Source: a virus
Strand: one strand, 5' to 3'
IMG/VR virus record: IMGVR_UViG_3300033233_000033
Span: 1 to 64,000 of that record
DNA length: 64,000 bases
Notes under the pieces: model-generated
What the model saw: the letters and a program-made list of their open reading frames with translations, nothing else
The model's database searches: none
Told to the model about the DNA's origin: nothing
Shown here: piece after piece, positions 1-8,358 of the stretch
Numbering within the stretch: the first letter of the stretch is position 1
Layout: every line of letters starts with the position of its first letter
Translations under genes and position numbers: made by a program

Positions 1-120
1 ATCATCTGGGTATAAAACGTAAATAGATTTTTGGCCACCCATAAGATAGTAAGCAGCAAGCCTGTATGAAATTATTTTAAATACAAACCCATCAGGTAAA
101 ACTTTATATTTACTTTTCAT
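1..120 (-). CDS. Partial hypothetical protein (N-terminal 40 residues)
   Basis: An open frame starts at the ATG at 118-120 and runs off the left edge of the window without a stop. Its start overlaps the end of the upstream gene (ATGAAAAGTAA), a coupling arrangement common in this operon. The visible residues contain no motif that I recognise. Confidence 0.6.
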   Translation of the reverse strand, partial: MKSKYKVLPDGFVFKIISYRLAAYYLMGGQKSIYVLYPDD

Positions 121-529
121 AATAATACTCATCAAAGTTATAGGGCGCTTTCATAATCAACCAAGGATAAGATTCTAATACTAAATAAGCTGGTCCCCAA
201 AGACTGTCGAGTTTTACGGTGTATTCATCAAAATCTTTTCTTATTAATCGATTAAAGTAATCAGTGTCATAACGAGATGCTTCATAGTGTTGTTTAGTAA
301 TAACATCAAAAATTGCAGCTTCAAAAATAATTTTATCATTTCTTTCATCTGGGGCTGGACTAAAGCACATACCTTCAGCTATACAACTATAATCACAAAC
401 TTCTATAAGCTCATCTTCATTACATTGTAAATCACCGGCAATTTTTCTTTTCAAATCATCTATCCAAGAATCGTATTGTTTATCTGACTTTTCTAAATTT
501 TCTTTTAATTTTTCTAATTCTTCTTTCAT
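110..529 (-). CDS. Hypothetical protein, 139 aa
   Basis: Acidic, soluble-looking protein with an N-terminal Lys/Glu-rich coiled-coil-like stretch (about residues 1-30) and a Tyr-rich C terminus. No signal peptide or membrane segment is visible and I do not recognise a family. It lies in the compact minus-strand operon; the 11-base gap to the next gene and the 11-base overlap with the previous one indicate co-transcription. Confidence 0.7.
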   Translation of the reverse strand: MKEELEKLKENLEKSDKQYDSWIDDLKRKIAGDLQCNEDELIEVCDYSCIAEGMCFSPAPDERNDKIIFEAAIFDVITKQHYEASRYDTDYFNRLIRKDFDEYTVKLDSLWGPAYLVLESYPWLIMKAPYNFDEYYYEK

Positions 530-540
530 TTTAAATTGTT

Positions 541-867
541 TTAATAACCATCACTAATAGCATAATTTATCTTTACTTTCTTATTATATTCTCTAATGAT
601 ATTTACTTCTTTTTCAAATATTTTTGCAAGCTCATCGTTATTTTCTTCAAATCTATCTGAATCTTCTTCATCATATTCTCCTGCATAATAATTTAAATAA
701 ATACGATCATCGCCACCATGAAAACCTAAAAAAGGCATTTTGCAAAATCTAAGAGTTGCGCCATTACATTCAATTCCATCCTCTTCATCTATAAAATCTA
801 AAGTAAGATAAATTTCATAATTTATATCTTTATATTTTTCAAATAATAGTTCTAATTCTTCTTTCAT
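541..867 (-). CDS. Hypothetical acidic protein, 108 aa
   Basis: Small, strongly acidic protein (Asp/Glu runs around residues 60-85) without membrane segments or recognisable motifs. Its ATG overlaps the TGA of the upstream gene (ATGA), so the two are probably translationally coupled. Function unknown. Confidence 0.7.
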   Translation of the reverse strand: MKEELELLFEKYKDINYEIYLTLDFIDEEDGIECNGATLRFCKMPFLGFHGGDDRIYLNYYAGEYDEEDSDRFEENNDELAKIFEKEVNIIREYNKKVKINYAISDGY

Positions 868-1121
868 TTTAAATCTTTTACTAATTTATACATTTTTGTA
901 AGTGTTCCATATAATTCTTCATATGCTTCTAAAAACGAAAATTTGTCTTTATGCTGGCCCATTTTATACCAAGTTGCTACAGGTATATGATAGACCCTTT
1001 CATAATGAAAATATATAGAGCGCCATACATCTTTGTATTTAAGATTATTAACTTCGCAAAAAGAGGCTACTATACTAACTATAGTAGCTCTCATTTCTTT
1101 TTTAGTCATTGTCTGCTCCAA
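864..1121 (-). CDS. Hypothetical protein, 85 aa
   Basis: Basic, helical-looking protein with several aromatic residues. The pattern around residues 12-75 (V..F...N....D.W..IY....Y) could be a small all-helical domain of the type seen in phage proteins related to ORF6C or BRO tails, but this is weak. It overlaps both neighbours by a few bases. Confidence 0.65.
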   Translation of the reverse strand: MEQTMTKKEMRATIVSIVASFCEVNNLKYKDVWRSIYFHYERVYHIPVATWYKMGQHKDKFSFLEAYEELYGTLTKMYKLVKDLK

Positions 1122-1365
1122 AAGCTACGTAAGAATTATTTAACATAAAATTAAAAATTAAATCCACACAAGCATATTCTAAATTTTCAACTACTTTACT
1201 AGAATCATAATTAGTAAAAGATACTTGAGCAATTATATTTTCATTAGATTTAATAACTAATTCTGCAAAATCTGCTTTTACAGTTAACTCACGAGAAAAT
1301 ATAATTTTTTTACCGTTAACTCTAGCTATAGAACTTAATTTATTCAGCAGTTGATTCAGCTCCAT
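1102..1365 (-). CDS. Hypothetical protein, 87 aa
   Basis: Small mixed alpha/beta protein that I do not recognise. It overlaps the gene before and after it by about 20-26 bases, typical of this tightly packed operon. No cysteines pair into zinc motifs and no transmembrane segment is evident. Confidence 0.65.
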   Translation of the reverse strand: MELNQLLNKLSSIARVNGKKIIFSRELTVKADFAELVIKSNENIIAQVSFTNYDSSKVVENLEYACVDLIFNFMLNNSYVAFGADND

Positions 1366-1684
1366 TTTTTGTTTCTTTTAAGTTAGTTAATATTTTTGAC
1401 GTAATAGGATAAATTTTAGTGCCATCTGTTAAAAATTTAACACATGCTAAAGGCACGTAAAAACCTTTAAATTCATCACTTGTAGGATTATTAAAGAACT
1501 TGTCTATGCGAGTTATAGTGCCAGACCCAAATTTACTTTCTGGTTTTTTTCTAGCTTTCTCAATATTAGTTCTAATTTCAGTAGCCATTTTAATTTTATC
1601 AGCTAATTGCATATTTTCTGTAAAAGGTACAAAAAATGATTCAAATATTGGTGCTGTTGTTGTTGGGTTTTGTTCTTGTGTCAT
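1340..1684 (-). CDS. Hypothetical protein, 114 aa
   Basis: Begins with a Thr/Gln/Pro-rich flexible stretch and then a helical segment rich in Lys and Glu (residues 30-55). The C terminus is short and acidic. No family recognised. It is preceded by the Nudix gene and probably belongs to the same transcript. Confidence 0.65.
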   Translation of the reverse strand: MTQEQNPTTTAPIFESFFVPFTENMQLADKIKMATEIRTNIEKARKKPESKFGSGTITRIDKFFNNPTSDEFKGFYVPLACVKFLTDGTKIYPITSKILTNLKETKNGAESTAE

Positions 1685-1690
1685 TTTATT

Positions 1691-2131
1691 TTATCTTAAA
1701 AAGTTATCAATTTGGAACTCCACTTCAGGTTTTCCTTTAAATTTTACTAGTGCGAATTGCACACTTGTTTCTACGTTGGAAGAAAGGTTATTTTTATAAT
1801 ACATTTCTACAAGGTCATACCACCTAACTATTCCTTCGGACCCAGAGTATTCACTCAAATAGGCTTCTTTTACCATAGATACGTAAGTATGAACAATATA
1901 GTCCTTACCTGTATAAACACCTAATTTATTCCAATGTGCAACTACTTGACCAGTCTCTTCATGAAATTCTCTTATCATAGATTCTAATGGCATTTCTGTA
2001 GGATCTACTTTTCCGCCTACACCATTTATTAACCCATGACCTAATTTACCTGGTTTATCTATATGTAGTAAAAATACCTTGGATAAATCTTCTGTAAAAA
2101 CATAGCCTAAACTATAATGTATTTTTTCCAT
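1691..2131 (-). CDS. Nudix hydrolase
   Basis: Residues about 40-62 carry the complete Nudix box (G-x5-E-x7-R-E-x2-E-E-x-G), the Mg2+-binding and catalytic helix of enzymes that split nucleoside diphosphates linked to another moiety. At 146 aa it has the usual length of MutT/ADP-ribose pyrophosphatase-like phage Nudix proteins. The substrate cannot be read from sequence; house-cleaning of damaged nucleotides or cleavage of NAD/ADP-ribose or mRNA caps are family possibilities. It is cytoplasmic and sits near the DNA ligase gene. Confidence 0.93.
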   Translation of the reverse strand: MEKIHYSLGYVFTEDLSKVFLLHIDKPGKLGHGLINGVGGKVDPTEMPLESMIREFHEETGQVVAHWNKLGVYTGKDYIVHTYVSMVKEAYLSEYSGSEGIVRWYDLVEMYYKNNLSSNVETSVQFALVKFKGKPEVEFQIDNFLR

Positions 2132-2133
2132 AG

Positions 2134-2352
2134 TTATATTTTAATAAACGTCCAGTCTCTAGTAGTTCTGCATCTACCATCCATTATATATAATATCTCA
2201 TACTCATATTTTGGGCTTGGTTGTATATCTATTATAGTTTTTCTAGTTAGCGTAGGGCTCATACCAGTACCACCGTAAATTACATTGTCACCAACCCTTA
2301 CATGTGTACCTTCTGCATCTTGCGCATCTGCTAAAGCTTCTTCTCTAGTCAT
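2134..2352 (-). CDS. Hypothetical protein, 72 aa
   Basis: Short protein with an SH3/KOW-like beta pattern (G..V.VGD.V.Y.G.....L....I..I). Small barrels of this type are common in phage accessory genes, but I cannot assign a role. It is directly followed (2 bases) by the Nudix gene. Confidence 0.65.
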   Translation of the reverse strand: MTREEALADAQDAEGTHVRVGDNVIYGGTGMSPTLTRKTIIDIQPSPKYEYEILYIMDGRCRTTRDWTFIKI

Positions 2353-2357
2353 ATTGT

Positions 2358-2783
2358 TTAATTATTTAATTTTATATATTTTTCTCTTTCTCTTTTTAAT
2401 TCAGCTTGAAGTATTAAATTTTGTCTATGTTCTTGAAGAAGTAGAGCAAAAATTGTCACGCCAGAAACCGTAGAAATATTTTTGAATATATCTTTTAATA
2501 AATAACCATTTTTAGCTTTATAACAAAATATACTAGTGAAAGCTACACGTAACCAATTACAAGGATATTTATTTAATCCCCTATCATTTTTAATAGTGCC
2601 TATAATACCTTGTCTTTGCGGGTTTACATAAAAATATGGCCAAACATCTATTATAAATTCTGCATAATAATTTAAATCATGCGCTTTTTTAGGTTGAGGA
2701 GCTTCAATTATAGTTCTTTTTCTTTTGTTTCGGGTAATTTCAAACCCTACTTTTGTTCTATCTTTTACCTTTAACTCTGCCAT
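2358..2783 (-). CDS. Hypothetical protein, 141 aa
   Basis: Basic N terminus (Lys/Arg-rich, residues 1-30), then a mostly hydrophobic-aromatic core and a C-terminal charged helix. It lies one base from the end of the ligase gene, so it is co-transcribed with it. A nucleic-acid-binding role would fit the basic N terminus, but no motif supports this. Confidence 0.65.
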   Translation of the reverse strand: MAELKVKDRTKVGFEITRNKRKRTIIEAPQPKKAHDLNYYAEFIIDVWPYFYVNPQRQGIIGTIKNDRGLNKYPCNWLRVAFTSIFCYKAKNGYLLKDIFKNISTVSGVTIFALLLQEHRQNLILQAELKREREKYIKLNN

Positions 2784-2784
2784 A

Positions 2785-3933
2785 TTATTTATCCTTTACA
2801 TTGTCATGACGATTGATATCTTTTACAACTGGAAAACGTAATAAACCATCATTAGTTCTACCAAAGTAACACACTGTTGCTAATTTTCCTATTAATTGTT
2901 TTTTGTTTTTTAGCCTTTCAGCATTAACTTCAAATGTACCTTTCAATCCAGCACCTTGCACTTTACCATCAGCTAATTTAATCATAACTGTTTTAGCACA
3001 ACCTTTCCAAGTACTATCACCTTCAAGAATATCTACAATTTCAAATTCTTCATCTGTAAAGATTTTCTTTTTCAACAAATCAGCAGATCTGCCATCTACT
3101 TTATAAGGGGCATCAGGAACTCTCACCATAATCCCTTCATAACCGTCTGACAGGTAAGTTTCTTCCATATGTTCTAATTGAACAAGATTATTTATAATTG
3201 TAGTATCAGAAATTTCTATACATGGAATTGAAAATGTTAGTTTACCCTCAATAATTTTATTACGCTCAATAAAGATTAACTCAGGTTGTGCTTTATCATA
3301 TATATCATATACATACAATTTTAACATATTAGCTGATTCTTCTAATTCTTTAGTAGTAGGCTTAGTTTTACGAGATAAAGACATTAATTTTTCAAAATCA
3401 TCTTTTAATTGGTGATTATAAATTTCACCATCTATGATATGTGTAGGGTTATTTGTACAATATTCCGTTAATGCTTTTACAATGTGAGGACAAGATACTA
3501 CTTCTTTGCCTGTACGCGACATCATAATTACTCTATCTTCTTTTTGAGAATAATAAACATTAGCACGGGACCCATCATATTTAGGTTGTACATATAAAGG
3601 ATAAGTTAACTTAGCAGCTCTTTTTTCATACTTTTCAGCCAACATAGGTAAAAATAATTTGTTACTACGAGCTTCCTCAATAGTTTCAAAATAATTATTA
3701 CGTAGTTTAATACCAATTTCGTTATTAAACATAACTGCAGCTTGTTGATCAGGAGTAGTAGCATTAGCTTTACCCACATTCATTGCTACAGCACCTTTAA
3801 AAGTCCAATCTTTTATTTTACCATTTTCAAGACCATCACGGTATTGAATACCAGGTACTTGGCCAAGCGTCACAACTTCTATGTCCCAAACTCTTACGCG
3901 ATCTGCGCTGTCTATAGTATACAATCTTTTCAT
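2785..3933 (-). CDS. ATP-dependent DNA ligase with N-terminal WGR-like domain
   Basis: Seals nicks in duplex DNA through a lysine-AMP intermediate. The nucleotidyltransferase motifs are visible in order: motif I K-Y-D-G-S-R with the AMP-accepting lysine near residue 118, motif III (D-G-E-I) near 170, motif IV (D-G-Y-E-G-I-M-V) near 275 and motif V (L-L-K-K-K) near 300, followed by an OB-fold region. Residues 1-90 look like a WGR-type module (a conserved GKANATTP-like segment), an arrangement seen in other phage ligases. Its ATG overlaps the preceding gene (ATGA). It probably joins Okazaki fragments with the polymerase and exonuclease of the same operon. Confidence 0.95.
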   Translation of the reverse strand: MKRLYTIDSADRVRVWDIEVVTLGQVPGIQYRDGLENGKIKDWTFKGAVAMNVGKANATTPDQQAAVMFNNEIGIKLRNNYFETIEEARSNKLFLPMLAEKYEKRAAKLTYPLYVQPKYDGSRANVYYSQKEDRVIMMSRTGKEVVSCPHIVKALTEYCTNNPTHIIDGEIYNHQLKDDFEKLMSLSRKTKPTTKELEESANMLKLYVYDIYDKAQPELIFIERNKIIEGKLTFSIPCIEISDTTIINNLVQLEHMEETYLSDGYEGIMVRVPDAPYKVDGRSADLLKKKIFTDEEFEIVDILEGDSTWKGCAKTVMIKLADGKVQGAGLKGTFEVNAERLKNKKQLIGKLATVCYFGRTNDGLLRFPVVKDINRHDNVKDK

Positions 3934-4214
3934 AATTCAAGTTTATTTGTTGGTTCTGCTGGTTGATCCTCAGCGATTTCTTTTTCTAGGTTTTCTAATT
4001 GTTTAGCTCTTAAATCTTTTGCATCTAATTCACCTTCTACCGCCACCACTGTTTTAAGAGTGATGACGTACATAGGCTTATTAGAAGAATTTTTTACAAA
4101 GTTAACATAACCATCTTTTTTAAATTGTTTAAAAATTTCAACTTCATCTTCTTTAGGGAAGATATATTGAGATGTTACTCCTTTTGTAATTTTATATAAA
4201 TCTTCTACTGTCAT
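3930..4214 (-). CDS. Hypothetical protein with C-terminal K-L-x-L tail, 94 aa
   Basis: Small acidic protein between the chaperonin and ligase genes, overlapping both by 4 bases. It ends in NKLEL, resembling the C termini KKLSL, KNLTL and QKLNL of other replication genes in this window. Its length is close to that of a GroES co-chaperonin, but I see no GroES mobile-loop pattern, so I do not call it GroES. Confidence 0.7.
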   Translation of the reverse strand: MTVEDLYKITKGVTSQYIFPKEDEVEIFKQFKKDGYVNFVKNSSNKPMYVITLKTVVAVEGELDAKDLRAKQLENLEKEIAEDQPAEPTNKLEL

Positions 4215-5782
4215 AATAGTATTGTTTCTGTATTTTTGGCTATACAGCCTGTTGTAATAATCATAGTTGCAATTGATACTGCATTTCTTAAAGCACTAGT
4301 TGTCACTAAGAAAGGATCTACTACACCTGATACAATCATATCTTGTTCTGTTAAAGACATCAAATCATAACCTACATTAAACTCAGTAGTTTTTAGTTTA
4401 TGATTAGGAATATCAGCATTTTTAAGTATAGTACTATAAGGAGACATTAAACTTTTAGATAAGCATTCTACTGCGTGTATATAATCTTCATTCAAAGATT
4501 CTTTACTTAGTATAAACATACTAGCTTTGTATAAGGCTGTTCCACCCCCTGGCAATACACCATGCTTAATAGCTGCTTGCATAGAACCTAAAGCATCTTC
4601 ATAACGATCAAACTTCTCTTTAATCTCAGCTTCAGTGTAACCACCTACATTAATAGTAGCTAAACCTGAAGTCAATCTAGAAATACGATCTTTGATTTTA
4701 CTTTTTGATATTTCATTATCAGTTTTAGTTAGTAAATTTTTCAATTGTTTTACCTTTAAAACTACTTTATCTTTATTAACTGTTGATTTAATAGTAGTAT
4801 AATTTTGACTAATCTTTATTTCGTCAATTGCACCTACTCTACCAGTACCTTCCTTGAGCTGGCCAGTTGTAAGAACTTCGCCATCACAATATAAGGCTAA
4901 ATCTTCTAAATTTTTAATAAGGTCATCATTATAGCCTTCAGCAAATATAGGAATTATAACGGTACCCAAAGACATATTCTTTGCACACACACTTAAAAAT
5001 TCTTCGCTGAAATCTTTAGCTACAATTACTAGAGCCTGTTTAGAATTTAAAGCGCTTTCTAGTAAAGGTTTAACCAATTTAAATTGTTCTAGCCTTTCAT
5101 TTACTATTAATAATAAACAATTACTTAATAAGGTAGTGTTGTCTTCTGGAGAATTGACAAAATATGAACTAATCAAGCCTCTATTTAATCTATAACCGGA
5201 ATCATAAACTACACTTGTTGCATTTTGTTTGGATTTATTAATTCTAATTAAACCATCTAAACCAATTAATTTAAAAGATTCGAATAATTTATCTACTACT
5301 TCTTGATCTTGATTACTAGAAGTAAACAAAATATTTTTTATTAGCTCTTCGTTTTTAAGTTCTAAAGTAGTCTTATTATCTTCTAAAAATTCAATTATTG
5401 CATCTCTTAAAGTTTCTAAATATTTCTTATATTGATTTATATTAGAAACACTTTTGACATCAGTATTATTGATTATTGCTTGTGTAAGAACCATAGAAGT
5501 AGTAGTTCCATCGCCAACATCGTCTACAGTTTTTCTTGAAACTTGTTTTAAGATTTCTGCTGCCATGTTTTCAATAGGATCTATTAACCTAATATAGTTA
5601 GAAACTGATACGCCATCTTTAGTTATAACTGGGCCACCTTCCATATCAAATATGACATTTCTACCGTAAGGGCCTAAAGTAACTTTTACTGCGTTTACTA
5701 TTTTATCTATACCTGATTTTAATTTTAATAATGCATCTTCATTATAGTAAATTAAATCTTGATATTTATTATTATCTAACAT
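4211..5782 (-). CDS. groL-like: GroEL-like chaperonin (HSP60)
   Basis: At 523 aa it is close to bacterial GroEL (about 545). Equatorial ATP-site signatures are present: G-P-Y-G-R-N-V near residue 37, T-K-D-G-V near 55, D-G-T-T-T near 90 and the conserved L-P-G-G-G-T-A near 410. The apical domain is more divergent, and the C terminus lacks the Gly-Gly-Met tail of bacterial GroEL, so it is a diverged phage form. Family knowledge: phage chaperonins fold phage structural proteins, sometimes without GroES. Its place in the replication arm rather than the late arm suggests early synthesis. The start overlaps the next upstream gene by 7 bases. Confidence 0.95.
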   Translation of the reverse strand: MLDNNKYQDLIYYNEDALLKLKSGIDKIVNAVKVTLGPYGRNVIFDMEGGPVITKDGVSVSNYIRLIDPIENMAAEILKQVSRKTVDDVGDGTTTSMVLTQAIINNTDVKSVSNINQYKKYLETLRDAIIEFLEDNKTTLELKNEELIKNILFTSSNQDQEVVDKLFESFKLIGLDGLIRINKSKQNATSVVYDSGYRLNRGLISSYFVNSPEDNTTLLSNCLLLIVNERLEQFKLVKPLLESALNSKQALVIVAKDFSEEFLSVCAKNMSLGTVIIPIFAEGYNDDLIKNLEDLALYCDGEVLTTGQLKEGTGRVGAIDEIKISQNYTTIKSTVNKDKVVLKVKQLKNLLTKTDNEISKSKIKDRISRLTSGLATINVGGYTEAEIKEKFDRYEDALGSMQAAIKHGVLPGGGTALYKASMFILSKESLNEDYIHAVECLSKSLMSPYSTILKNADIPNHKLKTTEFNVGYDLMSLTEQDMIVSGVVDPFLVTTSALRNAVSIATMIITTGCIAKNTETILL

Positions 5783-6336
5783 TCTTCACCGTTTTTATTT
5801 ATTGATAAATAATCCATATAGTTGGAATACAAAAAAGAAACTTGTTTACATTTTTTTAATGCTTCTATATAATCTAGGGAATCCCTTGGTATTTTAAAAC
5901 TAGTTTCTCGTAAATCATCTATTTTATCCCAATAAGGCTTTGGGCACATTGGAAAATATTTCATAAAGTGACCTGGAGAAATCTTGTATAAATACAGCAT
6001 TTTATTTAAAAAGTCTAAAAATTCTTGTAAATCATTAAAGTTTCTTAATGTAAACTCTTTAGTATTATTTATATATTTTAATTTATTTTGTTTGTACACT
6101 AAACACAAATAATTTGTGTGTATTTCCCGCGCGTAATCTACATTTTCTTCATCTAATTCTAAGAAATATCTACTATCTCTTAAAAACTTTATGATTGGAT
6201 AAGGTAGTCTTTTATACACTTCTATGAACCTATCTTCAGACAAACTATATAATCTAGATAAAGAATCTAGAAAATCTAAGAATTTCGGGCTATCTCTAAA
6301 AAGGAACTCTTCTTCTTCGTTTCCGTTGGTTTGCAT
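5776..6336 (-). CDS. Hypothetical protein overlapping the primase gene, 186 aa
   Basis: Helical, aromatic-rich protein without recognisable motifs. Its 5' end overlaps the primase 3' end by 61 bases in another frame; internal starts exist, but none removes the overlap without a large truncation. A role as primase partner is only suggested by position. Confidence 0.7.
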   Translation of the reverse strand: MQTNGNEEEEFLFRDSPKFLDFLDSLSRLYSLSEDRFIEVYKRLPYPIIKFLRDSRYFLELDEENVDYAREIHTNYLCLVYKQNKLKYINNTKEFTLRNFNDLQEFLDFLNKMLYLYKISPGHFMKYFPMCPKPYWDKIDDLRETSFKIPRDSLDYIEALKKCKQVSFLYSNYMDYLSINKNGEEC

Positions 6337-7430
6337 ATATACCAGTTTTTAATTAAATTTAAACTCTCATCTAGCCCGTTGTTAGTCAAGTAATCTGACA
6401 TATCTTTATCAATAACTTTCATTTTATTATTTACTAATATACGATTGGTATCAACAAATTTAATATTAAATCCAAGCTTCTTACACTGATTTGCAAATCT
6501 AACTCCTGCTAAATCAAAATCTGATACACAAGTTATATCATCATAATTAGCTTTGATTAACTCTACAAACTCAGGTGATAAATTAATACTTTCAGCATGT
6601 GGAGCAACAATATCCACTTTAGTATCTAAATAAGTATTGAACAGCTTATAAAAAACCATTACATCTTTGTAAGATTTTGTAATAATTAATTTGCTTACAC
6701 CTTCTTTTTTACCGCGTAATTGTTGAAATCCTTGATAGTATTGATAATCATTACCTGGGCAAGTATTCCTAAATTTAAAACTTTTAGGGGCCTCTGGTTG
6801 ATACAGTTTTTCTTTATCCCAAAATCTATATACAAATGCTAATTCAGTTTTCTTAAATTCTTTACGTATAGAATTGTCGTCCTTTAATAAGTATTGTATA
6901 GATTTTATTTTCCAAAATTCTAGATCAGATTTAGTTTGATGTAATTTTTCCCAATATAATAAATCTCTCCTAGTAAATGGTCTAGATTGATAATATAAAT
7001 CTTTTACTTTTATTTCATAGTTATAAACTTTACGTTCTCTATGAGTCTTAACATTGTTTTTAAACAAACCTAATTCTAGGTGCTCATCAATAAATTTTAT
7101 GACTTCATATTGTGATTCAAGTTCAACACTATAATGGAAAAAAGCAAAACATTTAACAAATTTAAATATATTCCCAGATCGACCATCAGCTAAATCTTTA
7201 AACCAAATTTCTTCGGCTCTTAGCTTATAGCCAAATGATTTTAATCTAGTAGGAATATATATTGCAAATGAAGGGTGTTCATCGTAAGGCCGAATAGGAG
7301 AAGACATTACCTCTCCTATTTCGATATCACGACCTATTAAAGTAGAATAGATTTCATAATCATCAGTGTATTGAAACAACTTATCTGTAAGATTACTTTT
7401 ATTTTTTAAAAGTTCTCTTAAGAATGGCAT
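6276..7430 (-). CDS. DnaG-type primase with TOPRIM domain
   Basis: Makes RNA primers for replication. Residues about 35-95 align by pattern with the DnaG N-terminal domain (R-P-x-D-x-x-P-S-F near the start, then a W-x-x-D-L-x-x-G-R-S-G-N segment) but the zinc-binding cysteine/histidine set is absent. Residues about 250-340 form the TOPRIM domain: the K-S-Y-K-D-V-M-V-F segment stands where DnaG has E-G-x-x-D, and S-D-F-D-L-A-G matches the metal-binding D-x-D. Missing the first Glu and the zinc site are deviations from cellular DnaG. It is encoded next to the DnaB-like ATPase and putative ssDNA-binding genes. Confidence 0.82.
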   Translation of the reverse strand: MPFLRELLKNKSNLTDKLFQYTDDYEIYSTLIGRDIEIGEVMSSPIRPYDEHPSFAIYIPTRLKSFGYKLRAEEIWFKDLADGRSGNIFKFVKCFAFFHYSVELESQYEVIKFIDEHLELGLFKNNVKTHRERKVYNYEIKVKDLYYQSRPFTRRDLLYWEKLHQTKSDLEFWKIKSIQYLLKDDNSIRKEFKKTELAFVYRFWDKEKLYQPEAPKSFKFRNTCPGNDYQYYQGFQQLRGKKEGVSKLIITKSYKDVMVFYKLFNTYLDTKVDIVAPHAESINLSPEFVELIKANYDDITCVSDFDLAGVRFANQCKKLGFNIKFVDTNRILVNNKMKVIDKDMSDYLTNNGLDESLNLIKNWYICKPTETKKKSSFLEIARNS

Positions 7431-7435
7431 TTATA

Positions 7436-8101
7436 TTATAATGATAATTTTTTAATTGGCGCTGCATCTGGAGCGTCTCCTTTAGTATCTGCTGTAGCAA
7501 CAGGTTCTTCCATGGATTTTGCTCTGTTTTTAATCTCAGTAGGAGTCATTACTAAATTACATGGATTTTCCATTAATTCAGCATAAGTAGCATATTTAGG
7601 TAATTGTAAATATTTACCCAATTTAGAGTCAGATACAACCTTTAATCTCAATAATGGGCTTTCGATACCAAGTGTACCTTTAACTGCTTTTTCAAATTGT
7701 TCGTAAATTACATCATTAAAGAATTTACAACCTTTTCTACTTTTTAAATCTTTCTTGATTTCATCCATAGATTCGTAACCATCTGTAGGATCAATTACTG
7801 CATCTGGATTAAACAATTTTGCTAAAGAAGTTAACTGAGAAATTTGCTCAATAAAGTTATTGAATATCAAATCATCTGATAATTCTGGGTTGAAGTTGAA
7901 GTAAGAAAATTCAGACACTGCAACAACTACACCTTTAGCGTCAAATTGTTGGAAAGTCATGTATGTATTTTTAGGTACAACTTCACCTTCTCTGATACGT
8001 TCTTCGTTGGTAATAGAAATCAATCTTACGTTGTCATTGATACCGAATTTTAATCCTGCTCTTACAGGTTTTTCTGCTAATAGTTTTCTTAAAAAAGCCA
8101 T
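7436..8101 (-). CDS. Replication-arm protein A, paralogue of 8358-9044; possible ssDNA-binding protein
   Basis: This 221 aa protein is clearly homologous to the protein at 8358-9044: shared blocks include F-G-(I/V)-x-(D/E)-N near residue 20, S-x-F-x-Y/W-F-N near 65, F-x-N-F-x-x-Q-(I/L) near 82 and K-Y-L-Q-x-P-K-Y near 165. It ends in a flexible acidic/Ala-rich linker and a KKLSL tail, an arrangement like the partner-binding tails of ssDNA-binding proteins. That role is inference from tail, position and abundance-type gene context; no OB-fold motif can be proven by eye. Confidence 0.75.
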   Translation of the reverse strand: MAFLRKLLAEKPVRAGLKFGINDNVRLISITNEERIREGEVVPKNTYMTFQQFDAKGVVVAVSEFSYFNFNPELSDDLIFNNFIEQISQLTSLAKLFNPDAVIDPTDGYESMDEIKKDLKSRKGCKFFNDVIYEQFEKAVKGTLGIESPLLRLKVVSDSKLGKYLQLPKYATYAELMENPCNLVMTPTEIKNRAKSMEEPVATADTKGDAPDAAPIKKLSL

Positions 8102-8106
8102 AAATT

Positions 8107-8358
8107 TTAGTTTTTAATATTATTTTCAAATAAAGTTAATGTTGAAATAACCCATATTCCTTCTGCTGGGCTAAACTTCACAACTGGTTGGTTCTTTGTA
8201 ACATGCTCAAAGCCTGGAACTACAAAATAAGTACTGTTAGGTAAACCTTCTGGGTATTTATCTTGAACTAGTTTTAAATGTAGCTTTAAAAACTTTTCAA
8301 TCTTACCTTTAGTCCATTTCCAATTGTGAATTTTTACTGTTTTTATCGCCTCTTCCAT
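8107..8358 (-). CDS. Hypothetical protein between two paralogues, 83 aa
   Basis: Small basic protein with a Trp-Lys-rich N terminus (N-W-K-W-T-K). It lies between the two paralogous putative ssDNA-binding genes and its ATG overlaps the stop of the upstream one. Function unknown. Confidence 0.7.
   Translation of the reverse strand: MEEAIKTVKIHNWKWTKGKIEKFLKLHLKLVQDKYPEGLPNSTYFVVPGFEHVTKNQPVVKFSPAEGIWVISTLTLFENNIKN

Noticed and set aside
3930-4214. GroES co-chaperonin
   Set aside because: The length is right but the mobile loop and beta-barrel pattern of GroES are missing.
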